Assembly: GCF_001039355.2 (NCBI RefSeq)
Contig: NW_019775654.1
Coordinates: forward strand, 18,643-82,642
DNA length: 64,000 nt
DNA from: Lingula anatina
Taxonomy: Eukaryota; Brachiopoda; Lingulata; Lingulida; Lingulidae
Reading direction: 5' to 3'
Numbering within the stretch: the first letter of the stretch is position 1; the number at the start of each line of letters is the position of its first letter. The notes below the pieces were generated by a model. It saw only the letters and a program-made list of their open reading frames with translations. It ran no database searches and had not been told where the DNA came from. Shown in pieces: positions 1 through 13,380 of this stretch. A program made the position numbers and the translations under genes.

Positions 1-1364
1 TAGGAAATTGTTGCACTACTTTTTATCTTTCTAACCTTTAGAATATTGGATTTTACACATTGGGTGGAGGAAACGTAGTGTTTCAACATTTCCTGTTTCT
101 CACTGCCTGCTTTTAATCTTGACTTGTGACTTGCATATAGTTTAGCAAAACCACTATGCATAAAAAAAATTGTAGCTCATCTTTTCTAGTATCTCTGCTG
201 TAAATTAAAAGATTCTGTCAAAATAAAAATAAAGACTGTGTGTGTACGTGGGGGGGGGGGGGGGGGGGGTAAATGAAGACCAATATGGAAAACTGACACT
301 TCGGCATGGAGCACTCAGTTTTTTTCATGTCCAGATTCTGATGCCAGTAACAGAAATTATTATAAACCATGGCTTCAGTATTAAGAATTAGGAAATGCCA
401 ATCTGTGGACTTAAACATCAACTGATACACACACACACACACCTACACAAAGTAAAACCCAAAACCCCACACTTCTCATATATGACTCATGATCATATAT
501 TTTCATATAGGACTTCCAAGAGGGGAATACTGTCAAACATGAGCACTGACACTATGTGACAAGTAGTGCATGTGACCACGAATACGAATGCATGTCTGCA
601 CGTACACAAATGTTTTTGAAAGCCTCCACTTGCATGTAGCCAGGATGAAAAAAGCTGATGAAATCAGGTGATCTAGGAGACAGCTCCCCCCCACAGGACA
701 TGATTCAATACTGCACTTAGCTGAATAGAAGTATGGGTTAACCACGATGACATAACACTATCACCACATTAATACCACAGAGTTTGAGAATAAATTGTGG
801 CTTATTTGTCAGTAACTGAACTGGGCTTGTGGTTATTGCCATACATTCGTCCATATCATTAGAACAGCCATTCAAGGATACATCATCATTTTTCAAATAA
901 CATGTATAAGACTAACATGTATGATAAGCAAAATATCTGACTAAAAATCAAATGACAAACAGAACCTTGAGTAACACTCTTAAAATAGTCCCTGAAGAGT
1001 AAAAAAAAAAAAAAATTGAATTCTGCCTGAAATGAGAAAAATTACCTCAATATTCAGAATTCATGACATACTATATCTAAACAAAAGACAAAAGGGCTTA
1101 CAATTCAAAGTAAATCAAATCAGTATATTTACCTTGTGAATTCATATACTCAGTGAAATCCAGCAATTATACAAAAATACCAGTTTCTGTACTATTTCAA
1201 CAGCTATTCCTTTGCTTAGCTTTCTCTTCGTGGTTTTAACCTCAGTCCAAGCACAAAGGTGTTTCTCCTCCCTGCCAAAGAGTCCCTGTCTAATTCAATG
1301 TCCACCTCACTTTATAATGTCTCTATATCTTTTCTATCAAACAACATTAAAATCCACTTTACGT

Positions 1365-1613
1365 TCACCCATAACGCTGCCCTCTCCTTTGACTACATAC
1401 TTCAACAATGGATGCCCTTTTTGTTCTGAATGAAACCATGGCAACAAGGACCTGGACCGTCTCTTTATTAACGATTTGTTTAAATTTTCCCTTTGCTAGT
1501 GCCGATCTCCTTTTGATTTCAATGATCTTATCATGTGTGTTTCCCCTCAGGTGTCTATTCCATGGATGAATGCTTTCATATGACAGTTTGAAATAAAATT
1601 TGGTATATGACAA
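1365..1613 (-). pseudogene. Relic of a LINE-type reverse-transcriptase C-terminal region
   Basis: An 82-codon minus-strand open frame contains KIIEIKRRSALAKGKFKQIV and later SFRTKRASIVEVCSQRRG followed by QRYG. The spacing and pattern (E-I-K-x-R-x-x-x-A-K-x-x-F, then a K-R-x-I stretch and an x-Y-G end) resemble the region after the reverse-transcriptase core in many non-LTR retrotransposons. There is no YADD catalytic motif or longer ORF nearby, so it would be a decayed fragment. The match is by pattern only. Confidence 0.4.
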
Positions 1614-2033
1614 TGGGTCTCTCGCATAAAAGAGAGGAGTCTATCTAACAATTACTTTCAAGGCAGACCTCTCTTAATATGCCCATTAAGCTCAGTGTAC
1701 TAAATGTACACATACAGCTCACTTCATGACTGCTAAATCAAATTTTAATTTAGTGCATATATTGTTTGCCCATTTTCTTTCAAGCCCAAGCCAGGCCTTT
1801 AGGCTAGCTATTCCAAAATGGATTTTCTTTTTCTAAAAACATAAAAATCTGTGTTTAGATTTACTGCCACAATGTCAACCATTAAACAGTAAAAAGGTGC
1901 ATTCAGAAATTGAAATCACCAAAGAGAATGTCTTATAGAGAAACCTGCTGGTCAGAAAGAGCATATCATCTCCAATTTCTTTTAATATTATGTTGAAAAT
2001 CACTTCATCTGATGATATGAGTGAGAAAAATAC

Positions 2034-2082
2034 AAAGGTCAAATCAGGTACAAGGTCAAGGTTAAATCAGGTACAAGATCAA
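2034..2082 (+). repeat. Two-unit direct repeat rich in nuclear-receptor half-sites
   Basis: GGTCAAATCAGGTACAA and GGTTAAATCAGGTACAA occur in tandem, with AAGGTCA half-sites at 2035 and about 2052, the second as CAAGGTCAAGG, an extended ERR/SF-1 type half-site. Whether it is functional is unknown. Confidence 0.4.
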
Positions 2083-3646
2083 TAAAAAAATGATGAGCTC
2101 CACCTTATAGCTACATACTTACATAATAGACTATGCCCTAAAGATAATTAATCTGGTCCTGATGTGAACCTGCCCTGAGATCTACCTCATGGGCAATATA
2201 TATTAGACTACAAAGGGGGCGACAGGAATATACCAGGTACCCTTTGAGTACAGAGAACTCACGGGCGGCTTTAATTAAATGTCACCAGCTATGAATTATT
2301 GCAATCCAAGTGGTATACAGCCTCCAGGGGAGACAATCACAAGACCAGTGAATCACACATAGCTAAATGCTTTAAACATTACTATAATTGTTCAATGTGT
2401 GTGATAAACTGTATGGTTTAAATAGAAACATAAATATCATGTTTAACAAGAGAGAAATTCTACAGATTTACTAGTACCTTTATGGAAACTGTTTTTCAAA
2501 ATTCTGAATTTAGGCTTTTTAAAATCAGCATACTTCATTAACTATGTCACCCCCCCCCCCCTTTTTGCCTTTATCATTTTTCTAATTAGACTTCTCTAAT
2601 TAGATTACATGTTCTCTCAAGTGTAACTTCTTTTGCTATTTCATTCAAGATTTAATAAGCATTTTTTACATTTGCCATTTTTCTTGTTTGAACTCACAGA
2701 TATAATTTTCTCTTCCAAAATGCATGCAAACTTTGCCATGCTTCTCCCCAAGTATTTCAGCAAACTAAGTTTTGATTTCAAGGACGTTGAGTGCAGCCCA
2801 CATAGCACCAAATCTTCTTATGGACCAAACAACACATGTACACATGTTGTAATTCATTTCTGTTTACTTGAACATGAAGCCTGTCTAATGACCCAATTAG
2901 TATTCATTAGTCCATATTACAAGAGCTGACCATAGAAGGCTGAATGTAATTCAACACCTGTCCTTGAAAATAATTAGTGTTAAGTCTTGTTCTAATCTCT
3001 GCACATCCGAGATAAGAGTTTCCAGGAAAATAATCCAAGAGTTCAGTCCCTGCTAAAAGTGGACGGAGTTTATTTTTGTCTGAGGATTATGTAACATCCA
3101 GGTTTTCCTGGTTTTAAACATCCTGGGATGAATAAAAAACCTTGTGAAGATCTAAGCTTTGAAGCAGCTCTTCCTGGTAATTTAAATTGAAATCAACAGA
3201 TGTCTAATTCAAAAGGTCGCCCTTCCATTTACTTCTTTTAAATCGAATGTTTGCAAAAGTAAAAGGCAAGCTGCTGTTCTAGAAGAAGGTTAATTATCCA
3301 CAGATATGAACCTACTACCAATCGCCTGACAGTAAACTACCATGTCGTCCTCTCTTTTTATTTACTTCCTTTACCTGCAATGTTTTCCCTTTTCTGACCA
3401 AATGATCATAATTATATCAGTGGGGTTTACTGAATGATAAAAAGTATCTGATACAGATTCATCTTACATAAAACTGCTCTATGTCCACTCACATGTGTCT
3501 ACATGCAAGCTTGCATACCATCAGCTTACTTTTTGATGGTGGTCTCTTGGCAATAAAATCCACAGAAGCCCAAGCATATCACCTGAAGATCTTGAGATCA
3601 TCTAAAAATTCGATTTTAAGTAAAAGAAAAAAGAAAAAAAACTTAC

Positions 3647-3741
3647 GTTTCATCCAGGAAGCAAAGACCAAAGTATTCTTTTTCTTTGAGGTTGAAATGT
3701 GAGGCCACTATGTCCAGGAGATCCCCTGCATACAGCTTGGG
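3647..3741 (-). CDS. FRMD4: FRMD4A/B-type FERM protein, second FERM exon
   Basis: Read on the minus strand after acceptor TTTCTTCCAG, the exon encodes PKLYAGDLLDIVASHFNLKE and then KEYFGLCFLDE plus two bases (AC) of a threonine codon, ending at donor AC|GTAAGT. The core IVASHFNLKEKEYFGL is nearly the FRMD4 family signature of the F1 lobe, where the F-x-L-x-E-x-E-Y-F-G-L pattern is shared by many FERM proteins. Thirty-one codons plus two bases follow in frame from the 4484-4549 exon (742-bp intron). The next exon, which should carry the conserved W-L-Q-L-D part of the lobe, was not found on the minus strand between 1 and 3646, so the gene continues past the left edge. Confidence 0.93.
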
Positions 3742-4483
3742 CTGGAAGAAATAAAATTAAATATTTTTTAACATTATGCCAAATTTCCTTAAGTCAATTA
3801 TCTATAATTGCATACCTTCACTGACTTTGGGTAGGTACGCGTAAATATCTCAGATTTCCTTGGAAAAATTATTCTACATATTTCATAACCACTAGATTTT
3901 CTAAAATCATATTCAAAGCCAAAGATATATGTTAACTCTTTACGGCAAATCAAATAGAGAATTTTCACCAATTATAATGGAAATGAGAAGGGCAAATGCT
4001 TGTTGTGTTAGGTGAGACATCTTAATCACAAAATCTCAACAAGAGCAATCAGTGCATTTCCCCACCAGTCACAGCAGTCACATCACTACTTATCTGAGAC
4101 AAGGCCCACACTTCTGGTTTGAGTATAATAATTATAATTTTTTGTAACTTAACTGTAAAATCTCCATACTGCATCACTTTTACAAATCATAACCTATTTA
4201 ATAAAGACATATAATACAATACAATGTACTAGACCTTGATATGGCAAGATAATTCATTTTCCTGGGAATTTTAGCAATTTCACCTTTATCACCAAGATCT
4301 TATGCCTGCCAGCTTCTTGCTGTTCCCACATATATGCCCATTTATCTGATACACACCTTTCTGATATGAAGATTTGGAAATGAAGAAGATGGTAAGCCTA
4401 ACATTTGAGGCTCTGGGGATAGAGGGTGGGGGGGTGGGGGTGGGGGGCGAAAAAGTTTTTTCTTCTCCAATTTTTCAACGTAC
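3742..4483 (-). other. FRMD4: Intron between the two FRMD4 FERM exons
   Basis: A 742-bp AT-rich interval with consensus minus-strand donor (GTACGT, 4478-4483) and acceptor (3742-3743). A G-rich stretch (4427-4447) lies close to the donor and could form a G-rich structure on the plus strand. No other feature seen. Confidence 0.85.
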
Positions 4484-4549
4484 CTGTACCATCATGTCCA
4501 GTCTTCTCTCGTCCAGTAGGACCACCTGCGCCTTCCGCCCCTCGGCCAT
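4484..4549 (-). CDS. FRMD4: FRMD4A/B-type FERM protein, first FERM exon
   Basis: A 22-codon exon read on the minus strand between acceptor TTATCATTGCAG and donor CAG|GTACGT, phase 0 at both ends. It encodes MAEGRKAQVVLLDERRLDMM and then VQ, which resembles the opening of the FERM F1 (ubiquitin-like) lobe of vertebrate FRMD4A and FRMD4B, including the EGR start and the LLD-x-R-x-L core. FRMD4 proteins are cytoplasmic, membrane-associated scaffolds linked to cytohesin/ARF6 and PAR-3 signalling in epithelial polarity. In vertebrates the coding boundary just before this exon is where alternative N-termini join, so the ATG here may be a start or an internal methionine. The preceding AG is immediately before the ATG, so at least one exon lies upstream (higher coordinates). 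Confidence 0.9.
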
Positions 4550-5555
4550 CTGCAATGATAAGAAGAGCAAAATTAAATAACAGGAGGCAAGCCTATGTTT
4601 TAATGAAATATGAGATAATTCATCCTTTTGGCAAGCTTTGGGACATAAAACAACTTGGAAATGTTTTTTCCTGATCACCTTTGCTTCAGTGTTTCTCTAT
4701 GTTACCTGTAAGAGGAATGGAATGAAAACTGAAGTAATAAAGTATTAGTATTATATAGCATTATATTATATTAGTATTATATAACCAGAGATATGTCACA
4801 AGCAAGCAGATTGCCTGGAATACTCTTTCACTGGTACTACTATACCCTAACAAGGATTTTTTTCTCTGTTTTGTCATAAAAAAGTTTTTACATGGATTTT
4901 CTCTTCCTGGTTAAATAATTTATTTTCATATAAATTGATCTGAGTGGAGTTATGTCACAGCACTTATAATTCCTCATTTTTCTTCATACATAAAAAACAA
5001 TATACAAATAAAGACCCACAGACGTGTGCATATTTAGTCAAGTACAAATCGTAGGTATCTGAGATATTGATTTGCATTCTACAAAGAAATAGCCAGTCAT
5101 TTTCACTCCAGGAAATTGGTATTAATTCCAAGCAATAATCATTCACAAAAGAACAATAGCAAATTACTGTCATCTGGTTAAACTCCCATGTTACCGGACT
5201 TCCTGAGATTTAAACCAGTAAATACTGTGTACAAGCATGAGTGAGGGAAAACAAACAGTACAAGCTGTCTTACTGTGCAAAGACGTTTTGTACCAAGTGA
5301 CCCCTCAAGCATGGCACGAACAGATTCTATATTTGTCTTGATCTTTGTGTATTTAATGCGATAACACTACCTCCAAACTTAGTGTCAAAATCTTTACATG
5401 AGATAAATCAATTCACACTTGATGCTAAATATATAAGCAGAGACCCTCACATGGCTTTTGATGCTTGTCACTGGACTGTAATTGTTGGCATCATGCAAAA
5501 AGATCATCAAAAGTGACTTTGTTTCTGTATGATGTTTTAAGGTTTGTTTACTCAC

Positions 5556-5582
5556 CTTTCTGTGACACAGATCTAGAATCAT
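5556..5582 (-). CDS. Weak candidate proximal first exon (9 codons)
   Basis: Minus-strand ATG at 5582 reads MILDLCHRK to a consensus donor AAG|GTGAGT, phase 0, about 1 kb upstream of the FERM exon. Position and phase fit a proximal alternative start for the FRMD4-type gene, but a nine-codon frame before a GTGAGT is expected by chance in a region this long. Confidence 0.2.
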
Positions 5583-6523
5583 GGCACTGAATACAAAATT
5601 GCTTACGTAAACTCGTCAACTTTTTTCCTTAAATTAATTTCGGTCATAATACATCCTTTTTGTAGAGCGTTTTAATTTAAAGGTAGAACCAGGCCTAAAA
5701 ATATATTATTCAATGGCTTATATTTGTGCGCCTTTCTCCCTTATAAAACATGATTGAAGAGTAAGTACTTATTTTGTGCCCATAAAATACACACATGTAG
5801 AAAATCAAACAGAAAATATCCCTCCACTAAATTGAATCTTCAAATGGCCACTTAATGGAGTGAAATCACAAGTGCAACCACTTTAAGGAGAAAAGATCTC
5901 AACTTCCAATAAATTTTCTTTTTCACCTCCGAGACTTGATCACATCTTTATCTAGACCAATCAACCATGTATTGTATCTACCTAATTTGTTTTCATTGCC
6001 TCCTTTGTGGAAATTAAGTCAAATCAAGAGGGTGCCTGGACACAATGGGGGTTTTACAAAATACATACAAACTTGCTACAATTCATTTTACTATGTCCAA
6101 TATTGGTTTGGTGTATCTTGAACACAACAGGGATTGCCTTTCGTTTTCTTATCCCTTGACCAAACTTGTTGAGGTGCTCAATGGCCAATATAGAGGATTT
6201 AACAAAGTGCAACCTAGCTTCACTTTCTCATACTTAATCAAGCACCGTATTGCTGTATAATATCTTCAGCAGGGATTTCACCCAAATAAACACAAACGTT
6301 TCACCTTCTGATCTTCGACCATTATTTTGCCATTTAACGTCAGCAAGTTGGACTTAATCAACTGCAAAATGGGCCCACTGTGCCTAATTAGCCTACTGCA
6401 TTGTATTGGGTGTTAACTTTCGACTTATACCCATATATCAACCACTAGAAAGCTTTGTGGATATCTGCAGGGAAATACTTCCATTATGTCAGTAACTACT
6501 GCAATGTGGCTTCACAACATTTT

Positions 6524-6580
6524 GGTCAGTATAAGCAATTCCAAGATCACCAGGTCAGTATAAGCAATTCCAAGTTCACC
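6524..6580 (+). repeat. Two-copy 29-bp tandem duplication
   Basis: GGTCAGTATAAGCAATTCCA occurs at 6524 and again at 6553, followed in both by AGATCACCA or AGTTCACCA. Two copies with one mismatch indicate a recent local duplication. Confidence 0.75.
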
Positions 6581-9500
6581 ACCTCCAAGTCCATACTTCA
6601 AAGCAATATCTTAACCTGGTTCATAAGCGGTGAGCTGCACTCTCTGACATCTTTGTTAAAATGGTGTATTTTACAAAACTATCCTTGAAAAGGATTTACA
6701 GTTACAAAACACTAAGGCCTGTGAATCTATCCAAAAAGAATGTCTTCTCCTTTCCCACAAGCCTTGTTTTGATACATAATTATATTAAACTGGGTAACTC
6801 CCATTCAAAATCTTTAAGTGCCACTGATTTGTTCCCATTGACCAAATGCTGCAGCAAATATTCCACCCTTATCAAAGAATATTTCCACAGAATTCACAGA
6901 CTTAGTTGCATGCATATAGTTCCACAACTTTTTCAACAAGGTGGAAAACACTTGAGAACATATCTCACAATCTTTACAGATTCAGCAAGCTTTGGACTGG
7001 TAAGCCTAAAAGAATTTTGGTAAGCCTTTAAAGACAACATCTAATGACCGACCATTCACTTCGTACTCCTGAATAAACAGTAAAACATTTATCCAACCTG
7101 TAGTTTTGATAATCTTTATAACATTTAATCATTACACATGAAATCTGAGTTTGATCGCTAAGATTCCATAACCGCAGACCACATCCAGCCATCTTCACAG
7201 ATGTTCCACATTTTGAACGTGTTATCCTTCAAGGAGTTACCAAAACCTTTGAAGTTCCGAAAAACATCTGATAATTTAAGTTAAATTTGATGATTTACTC
7301 AGCAGACGACATCAGAGTTTACACCTGTCTCCACCTGCAGGGATCAGCTCCTGAACACAGACGTCACTCTGCAGGACCTGGAGTGCCGTACCACACCAAC
7401 AACTTAATCTACCCAGCATGTACTGGTCTGGGAGAGCACTTCATAGACAGTAAATGTAATATAAGACTCACAGTGGAAACATATTCAGGGAGATATGGGA
7501 ATTTGTTTTCACTATTTATGAACCAATTAACCCCCACCCCCTCCCATCATGAAACTTAGGCAATATGAACCAGCTATACTTGTACTTTAGTTATTATTAA
7601 GGATAATAAAAACAAATACAGTTTACCATGTCTAAATGACCTTCACAAACTTAACTGACACATTATTGACCAGTCTTTACACTGCAATACTATAAGCACT
7701 TTGTAAGAAATTGGACTATTTTTCTCAGTAAATAACACTAGCACTAATTAAATACCTCTGTTAAATTTTCAGCCAAAAATAAAGATATGTTTGGAAAAAG
7801 AAAGCTTGAAAGAAATAACCTTCCCACCTTCAGACAATCAAATTATCACCTGTAAATTTATCAATACCTACAATGAGCTTACATTTACCCGAGCTCATGT
7901 GAAAAGAAATTGGTTGAAAAGTATAAGTGAACAATATCAAAATATCCAAAATATCAAAGAAGAGAGGAAATTTACAGAAGATCTCTCCACAGAATCTCTT
8001 GGGAACAGCAGCCACCTGCTGAGAGGGAGTGTACATATCACTCCAGGAAACTTTCTCGGGAATGTAGATCTAAATAATATGATTAGCGTCTCTCTAGGGC
8101 TCTTGCATGTTCTAAGGTGTCTGTGGATTCCCTTGCTTTGAAATGAAACAATTCAAACAATTGGAAATGTACAAGTTAAGCAGTGGAAGTGCCTCTTTCC
8201 TTTTTCCATTATCTTTTTTTTTAATTCTAGAATTGCTCCATTTCCTACCAGGGAAAGCAGCAATGCATATTTCCCATTTTAACAATGCCTCTATTATCAA
8301 AGATAGAAGTTTAACACAAATTTTTTCATTTTTACTTCATTATTTACACTGAGATTTCATATAACAACTTGAGCAAACACTTTTAAAAGCAGCCAAATGA
8401 AAAATGTATATTAAATATTAGAGTCCACTTCTGAAGTACCATAATTCCATATAGCCTTTATAAATAATATATTCCACTTAGGACAAAAGGCCATGACTGC
8501 GATATTTAGATATATATAAACCTACAACATCAATACAATTTTTTCTTTTCAATTACCATTAAAATTTTCACACTTAAACAATATCTTTTAACACACTTTA
8601 CAGTCAAATGAGCAAAAACATTCCTTTGATTTTTAAAGGGATGACAACAAAAGACTTAAGCAGCTGAACATATGCTAGGTAGCCTTGTTTACTCTCCACC
8701 AATTAAAACAGCTGTTACAGGGGTCAGATTGAAAACAAAAGACACCTGCAATGAAGGCTGGTATTGTGTTCACTTTCACTGTCCTTTCATTCCATATGAC
8801 ACGTATAAAATATCTCTAAGAAGTCTCGACAATAAGTATAGACATTAGGAATAACATATGGAAGACATCGTGACATAACCCGACTGTTTTAGCAGATGAC
8901 AATGTTTGCATGATACCAAACAACTTTCAATGTGAAAATTACAGAAAAAAATAAACGAAGAAAAAAAATGTCATGAGACTAGCAAGCATATGACATACAT
9001 TAAATGTCAGGAGTAGACAACAATAATTGATCTTTTCGCACATCCACGAGACAAATATCAAATTTCATGAAAACAGACAAAAAGAAATTGATTTGTTTTG
9101 TGTGAACAATTTCCCTACCAACATTTCTTACAGTCACGAATTATTCCATGTCAGTGTAAAGCCAATTTCAGTCTATTTTTTTTCCTGTTTCACCTTTGAA
9201 GAAAAATATTGGAGTGTGAAAATATTCTTTGTTTTTAGGTGCTAGGATCAAAATGTGACTCACTATATATATACAAGACCTAACAATTTAGTTGGAGCTG
9301 TATGTATTTCACAACATTTGAATCCATTTCTAACTTAAAACATGACACGTACAAATTATGTAAAATTAATATATATAAACATACTGCTTGATCACTGACA
9401 TAAGACTTAATTATTATGCACTTCTAAAAAGGAAACATCACAATTTGTTTCAGGGTCTTGTTTATGCAACTCTCATAAATGAGCTGTTTGACATATTTGT

Positions 9501-12500
9501 GACAGTTATACTTGCCATCTTATTTCTGCTTGATAACTATAAATAAGCATTAAGACATTTACACTTATCTATGACTATCTTGTAAGTATCTCAGACAAAA
9601 AGCTCACAATGTTCAGCCATTTCATAATTTTGAAACAAACTATGATCAACTGGCAAAATGTCATTTTTCTATTTTAATTTCTACACAAACACCATGTACC
9701 AAGTATCTACCTCAAAAGTAACAACAAAACTAAACAGCTCTGCTATTATAACAATATAAACATGAGAGGTTATCAAGAACCACTTACCCCAAATACCAAG
9801 AACCTCATTTTCAAAACACTAGCTGGAGTCTAAAATGCTGTGTTCCTGTAGCTGCAGAAATGAAATCTTCCCAGGTCTAACACCATCACATACACACAGC
9901 AGTGGAGAGAATAGAGTGAGTTTAAATAACTAAACAGTTTTCCAATAATTTCACATTGGATTACGCATGTCTACCAATAACATATCAGCTTCAATGTGCC
10001 CCTGAAGTTGCATAACCAATATCTTCATTGATTTTCCACTTTCCTAGGCCAGCATAGAGCCCAGCAGGACTTGACCAAGGATAAACAAGGTGAAAATGTG
10101 TTAGTTGAGACAAATGTGTTGGTTGTCACAATATCACAATCCTGGTTCCTGGCACTATGAAGCCTCTCCAGTTCATGTATCTCAATGCTGCCTTGATTTC
10201 AGCATCACTGGATCTAACTATCCAGTGAAAAACTCACACTTAGAATCCTATGAGTCTTCCAAATAATTTCACTGGTTAAGACAGAGTTCCGATTCAGAAG
10301 CAGTCAAGTATCAGATCCCATGCTCAGGATATGTATGGGTTATCCAATTGAGAATTTGATACAGAATACACTTGTCAGCTCAAAGTAATCTGAACTAAAT
10401 CTATCTGGCTTCCAATAATTACTATAATGCATTTATCCTCCTCCTAAATTTAAAGTGGTCAATGAGTCAAATGGTACTTGATAGTTAATCTCTGAGCAAA
10501 ATTCCTCTTGGGAAGTAGAGGGGGGGGGGGGGGCAATGAGTGGAATAATTGCTTTTAGCTTGCCAATAAGTATCAGTGAGTAAAAATCTGCTTCTTGCTC
10601 ACAACCTAGTTGGCAGTTTTTTATCTCTGAAATGAGTCACTATCAAGTTCTTTAGGTCAACTGGGAGATGACAAAATACTGAGAAATTATACTCATGAAA
10701 ATTGGCATCATCTGGGTATTGGGGTTCAGAAAAGTTGAATCAATCGGCTAGACTTGCGCACCTTTTCTATCCTTAAAAAGCACATGAAAATGTCAATGAA
10801 ATCCACCCAAGAATGATAACATCATTTCTCAGGAAGTGTGCTTCTCTGAGGCGATTGACAATTTTCCATGAAAATCAATTTCATGCTCGATGATCTGAAC
10901 AGGAATACAAAATCTTCTTCACTAAACTGACTAAAACAAAAAAAAATATATTAAGGCAATTCATACAGTAGGTAAGTCATTCTAGATAGCCAATTTTCCT
11001 TGAAAGCTCGTGCCATATTCTTCTTGTCCATCATTGAGACAAGAAACGTGATATGGAGCTCTCCTGAGAAAGGAGGGGAAGTTCACTCAAGGTGAAAATG
11101 ACTGCTAATCTTTCCCAAGGTGCTTGAAAAGACTGATCACTCTTGTCAACATTTCACTCAAGCTGAAGTTTCTCAGAAATGAAATGTCTTGAAGTAAAGT
11201 AGATAATCTGATAAGTTTCTTCAGAATTCTGTCACTCCTGTGAACTGGAAGAGGAATCTTCACATAAATCATTCAACATTTCTTCTGCTGACCAGCTTCA
11301 TAACAAATTGACATTTCTTTTTTCAGAATGTACGACACAAACCAGTCAGCCTTTTTTTCTGGAACATTCTGCCAAATACAATTGTAAAAAGTCTCCAGTT
11401 TCTCTTTGTAAGATGCCAAATCCAAGAACACACAAATATCCCATGCCTAATGGAAGAACTTCTCAAATTCTGTCTGCCATAAGACTGAGCACATTATACA
11501 ATCAAGCCATTTCTCAATGTATGGAGAAAAAGGAGACAGACAAAAATATTCCTGTCATGGTCTTTGAATTTGTAGTGGTCTGTCCAGACAAGTGTCTATT
11601 GGCTCTTCTCAAATCATAAAATGCACTTTTTTCCTGACCACCCTGAACTGAAATACAGTAAAAAGCCAAGGACCACCCGGTTGACACTGACCACTTTTAA
11701 CTAGTGCCAGACAAAATGCAACAATCCAGCCTTGAAGTGCCAAATTCAGATGACCAAGTTCTCTTAAAATGGCTCTACAATAATAAATGCAGTTCCAACA
11801 AAAACCATCTCAGCGATAGTTAAATTTTACTTTTTTGCTTGCAACCTTATAATCAATGAAATCCTGCCCATTTGGTGAAGGTATCGCTAGTAAGGACATT
11901 CAGAGCATACAGTTCATATAATCATTCTCTTCACAAAGACTGGCAATCTCCTTCAACAAACATGTCAGTATTGAAGCCCCATCTCAGTAAATAAACGATG
12001 TGTAAAAAGATAATCATATCTGCATGACAATATTGTCAAGGCCACTGAACTATAGATCCTGCTTTCAAGCCTCCCTCTTTTTCTTCTTGATTCTAAAAAG
12101 TTAATTTTGGTATCAGATTATCAGGTCTTTTTTCCTTATCTCTTATGTACAATAAGTTTTGAGATCATACTCTACATCCTGTACTAGCTTCCTGAAGAGA
12201 TGAAAAAAACCAGACTGATAAAAAACGCCTCTCGTCTCCTCCTACATACAACAACATGGACTGTGTTTTAACTATCTACTGTGTCTCTCAAGTCTCTGGA
12301 CGTATAAGCACAATGCTATTTTCAAATTTAAAATTTTGAACAACATTTTATTATTAGAAACATAAACAAATCCCACCTTCAACTTGAATCCCATCATCTG
12401 AGATACAAACTTTGATACATTTTGAAAGAATCACATGAAATTAAGTAGTCAAAATAGTGATATTTCCTATGTAGAGCACCCTGTAGAATGGCCTGAAAAG

Positions 12501-12559
12501 TCATAATATGAGTAGCTGTGTAGATATTCCCATCTTACGCCCAGAAGCAGTGTTGCCAG

Positions 12560-12772
12560 AGCTGCATGCTGATTTAGGTCCATGACCTCAGGGAAGATGC
12601 CTCAGGTGCCACACTGGCCCCAATCACACATCTCTTGCCTGGTTTAGTCTCTCATAGTTCTTTATACTAAAAAGAACTGCCTTGTTGTAATGACTGTTTT
12701 AACTCTTATTGTTTTTATTTTTTTATCTTTATGGGTGAAACTTTAATAAAATAAACTGAACTGAACTGAACG
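12560..12772 (+). mobile_element. Probable 3' end of a non-LTR retrotransposon or SINE with an (AACTG)n tail
   Basis: A T-rich stretch leads to AATAAAATAAACTGAACTGA and a short (AACTG)n array at about 12751-12770. Such a simple-repeat tail after an AATAAA-like signal is typical of some LINE and tRNA-SINE 3' ends. The 5' limit is not defined and there is no ORF. Confidence 0.4.
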
Positions 12773-12869
12773 GTTTTAAAAATGGTTCAATTTGACAGGA
12801 AAAATACCTCAGGTTCCTCCCTGGCCCTGAATCACATATCTCTTGCCTGACTCAAAAATGGTTCAATTC
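12600..12869 (+). repeat. Diverged direct repeats flanking the retroelement-like tail
   Basis: A block of about 45 bp containing ATCTCTTGCCTG and CTGGCCC occurs at 12600-12642 and again at 12807-12850. A second word, AAAAATGGTTCAATT, occurs at about 12778 and 12854, so a local tandem duplication of about 75 bp overlaps the element. Confidence 0.5.
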
Positions 12870-13327
12870 AATGCACTCACATGGGCCATATTAGTAAACA
12901 TTATAGAGACAGAATACATGTCATTGATTACACCATCTAATCATAGGAAATCAATCAAATCTTTCTCTTGGAAAAAAAGACAACAGGAGCATGATTTAAG
13001 ACACCACATATACATCGTCTTGTGAACAGAGCTTAAAGGGATCACTTTTATACTCATACACCTGTATCAGTTTGTTCCTATGTTATCATAGACAGCAGAT
13101 AAGATGCCTGCAGTGATGACATAACTCCACAGTAAATATAGAACACTGTATTCCTGACACATACTTGCCCTGAAAGAAGACACACCTCACCTTAGGAGGA
13201 ATCCATGTAGTTGTAAAGAAGCATTTGTTTTTATCCATATTGTAGCCTACATCTGTCCTCTCAGAAAATAGGCAAATAATATTTTAGAGAAGGTGGGACT
13301 TATTACCACATCTGAATACATCATAAA

Positions 13328-13328
13328 A

Positions 13329-13359
<31 letters not shown>

Positions 13360-13380
13360 TATTATTATTATTATTATTAC
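13328..13380 (+). repeat. (ATT)n microsatellite
   Basis: About 17 ATT units interrupted once by ACT. A shorter (ATT)n array is at 35619-35643. Confidence 0.95.

Larger units (their letters stand above)
1..3646 (-). other. FRMD4: Intron of the FRMD4-type gene (left part)
   Basis: Downstream of the donor at 3645-3646 no further FRMD4 exon is recognisable to the window edge. The stretch holds a 20-base poly-G run (250-269), a short (AC)n (427-442), a 12-base poly-C run (2550-2561), a LINE reverse-transcriptase relic (1365-1613, minus) and a nuclear-receptor half-site repeat (2034-2082). Confidence 0.7.

Noticed and set aside
9788-9815. Minus-strand MRFLVFG before a GTAAGT donor, phase 0
   Set aside because: Seven codons before a donor is expected by chance over this length; no CpG enrichment or other support.
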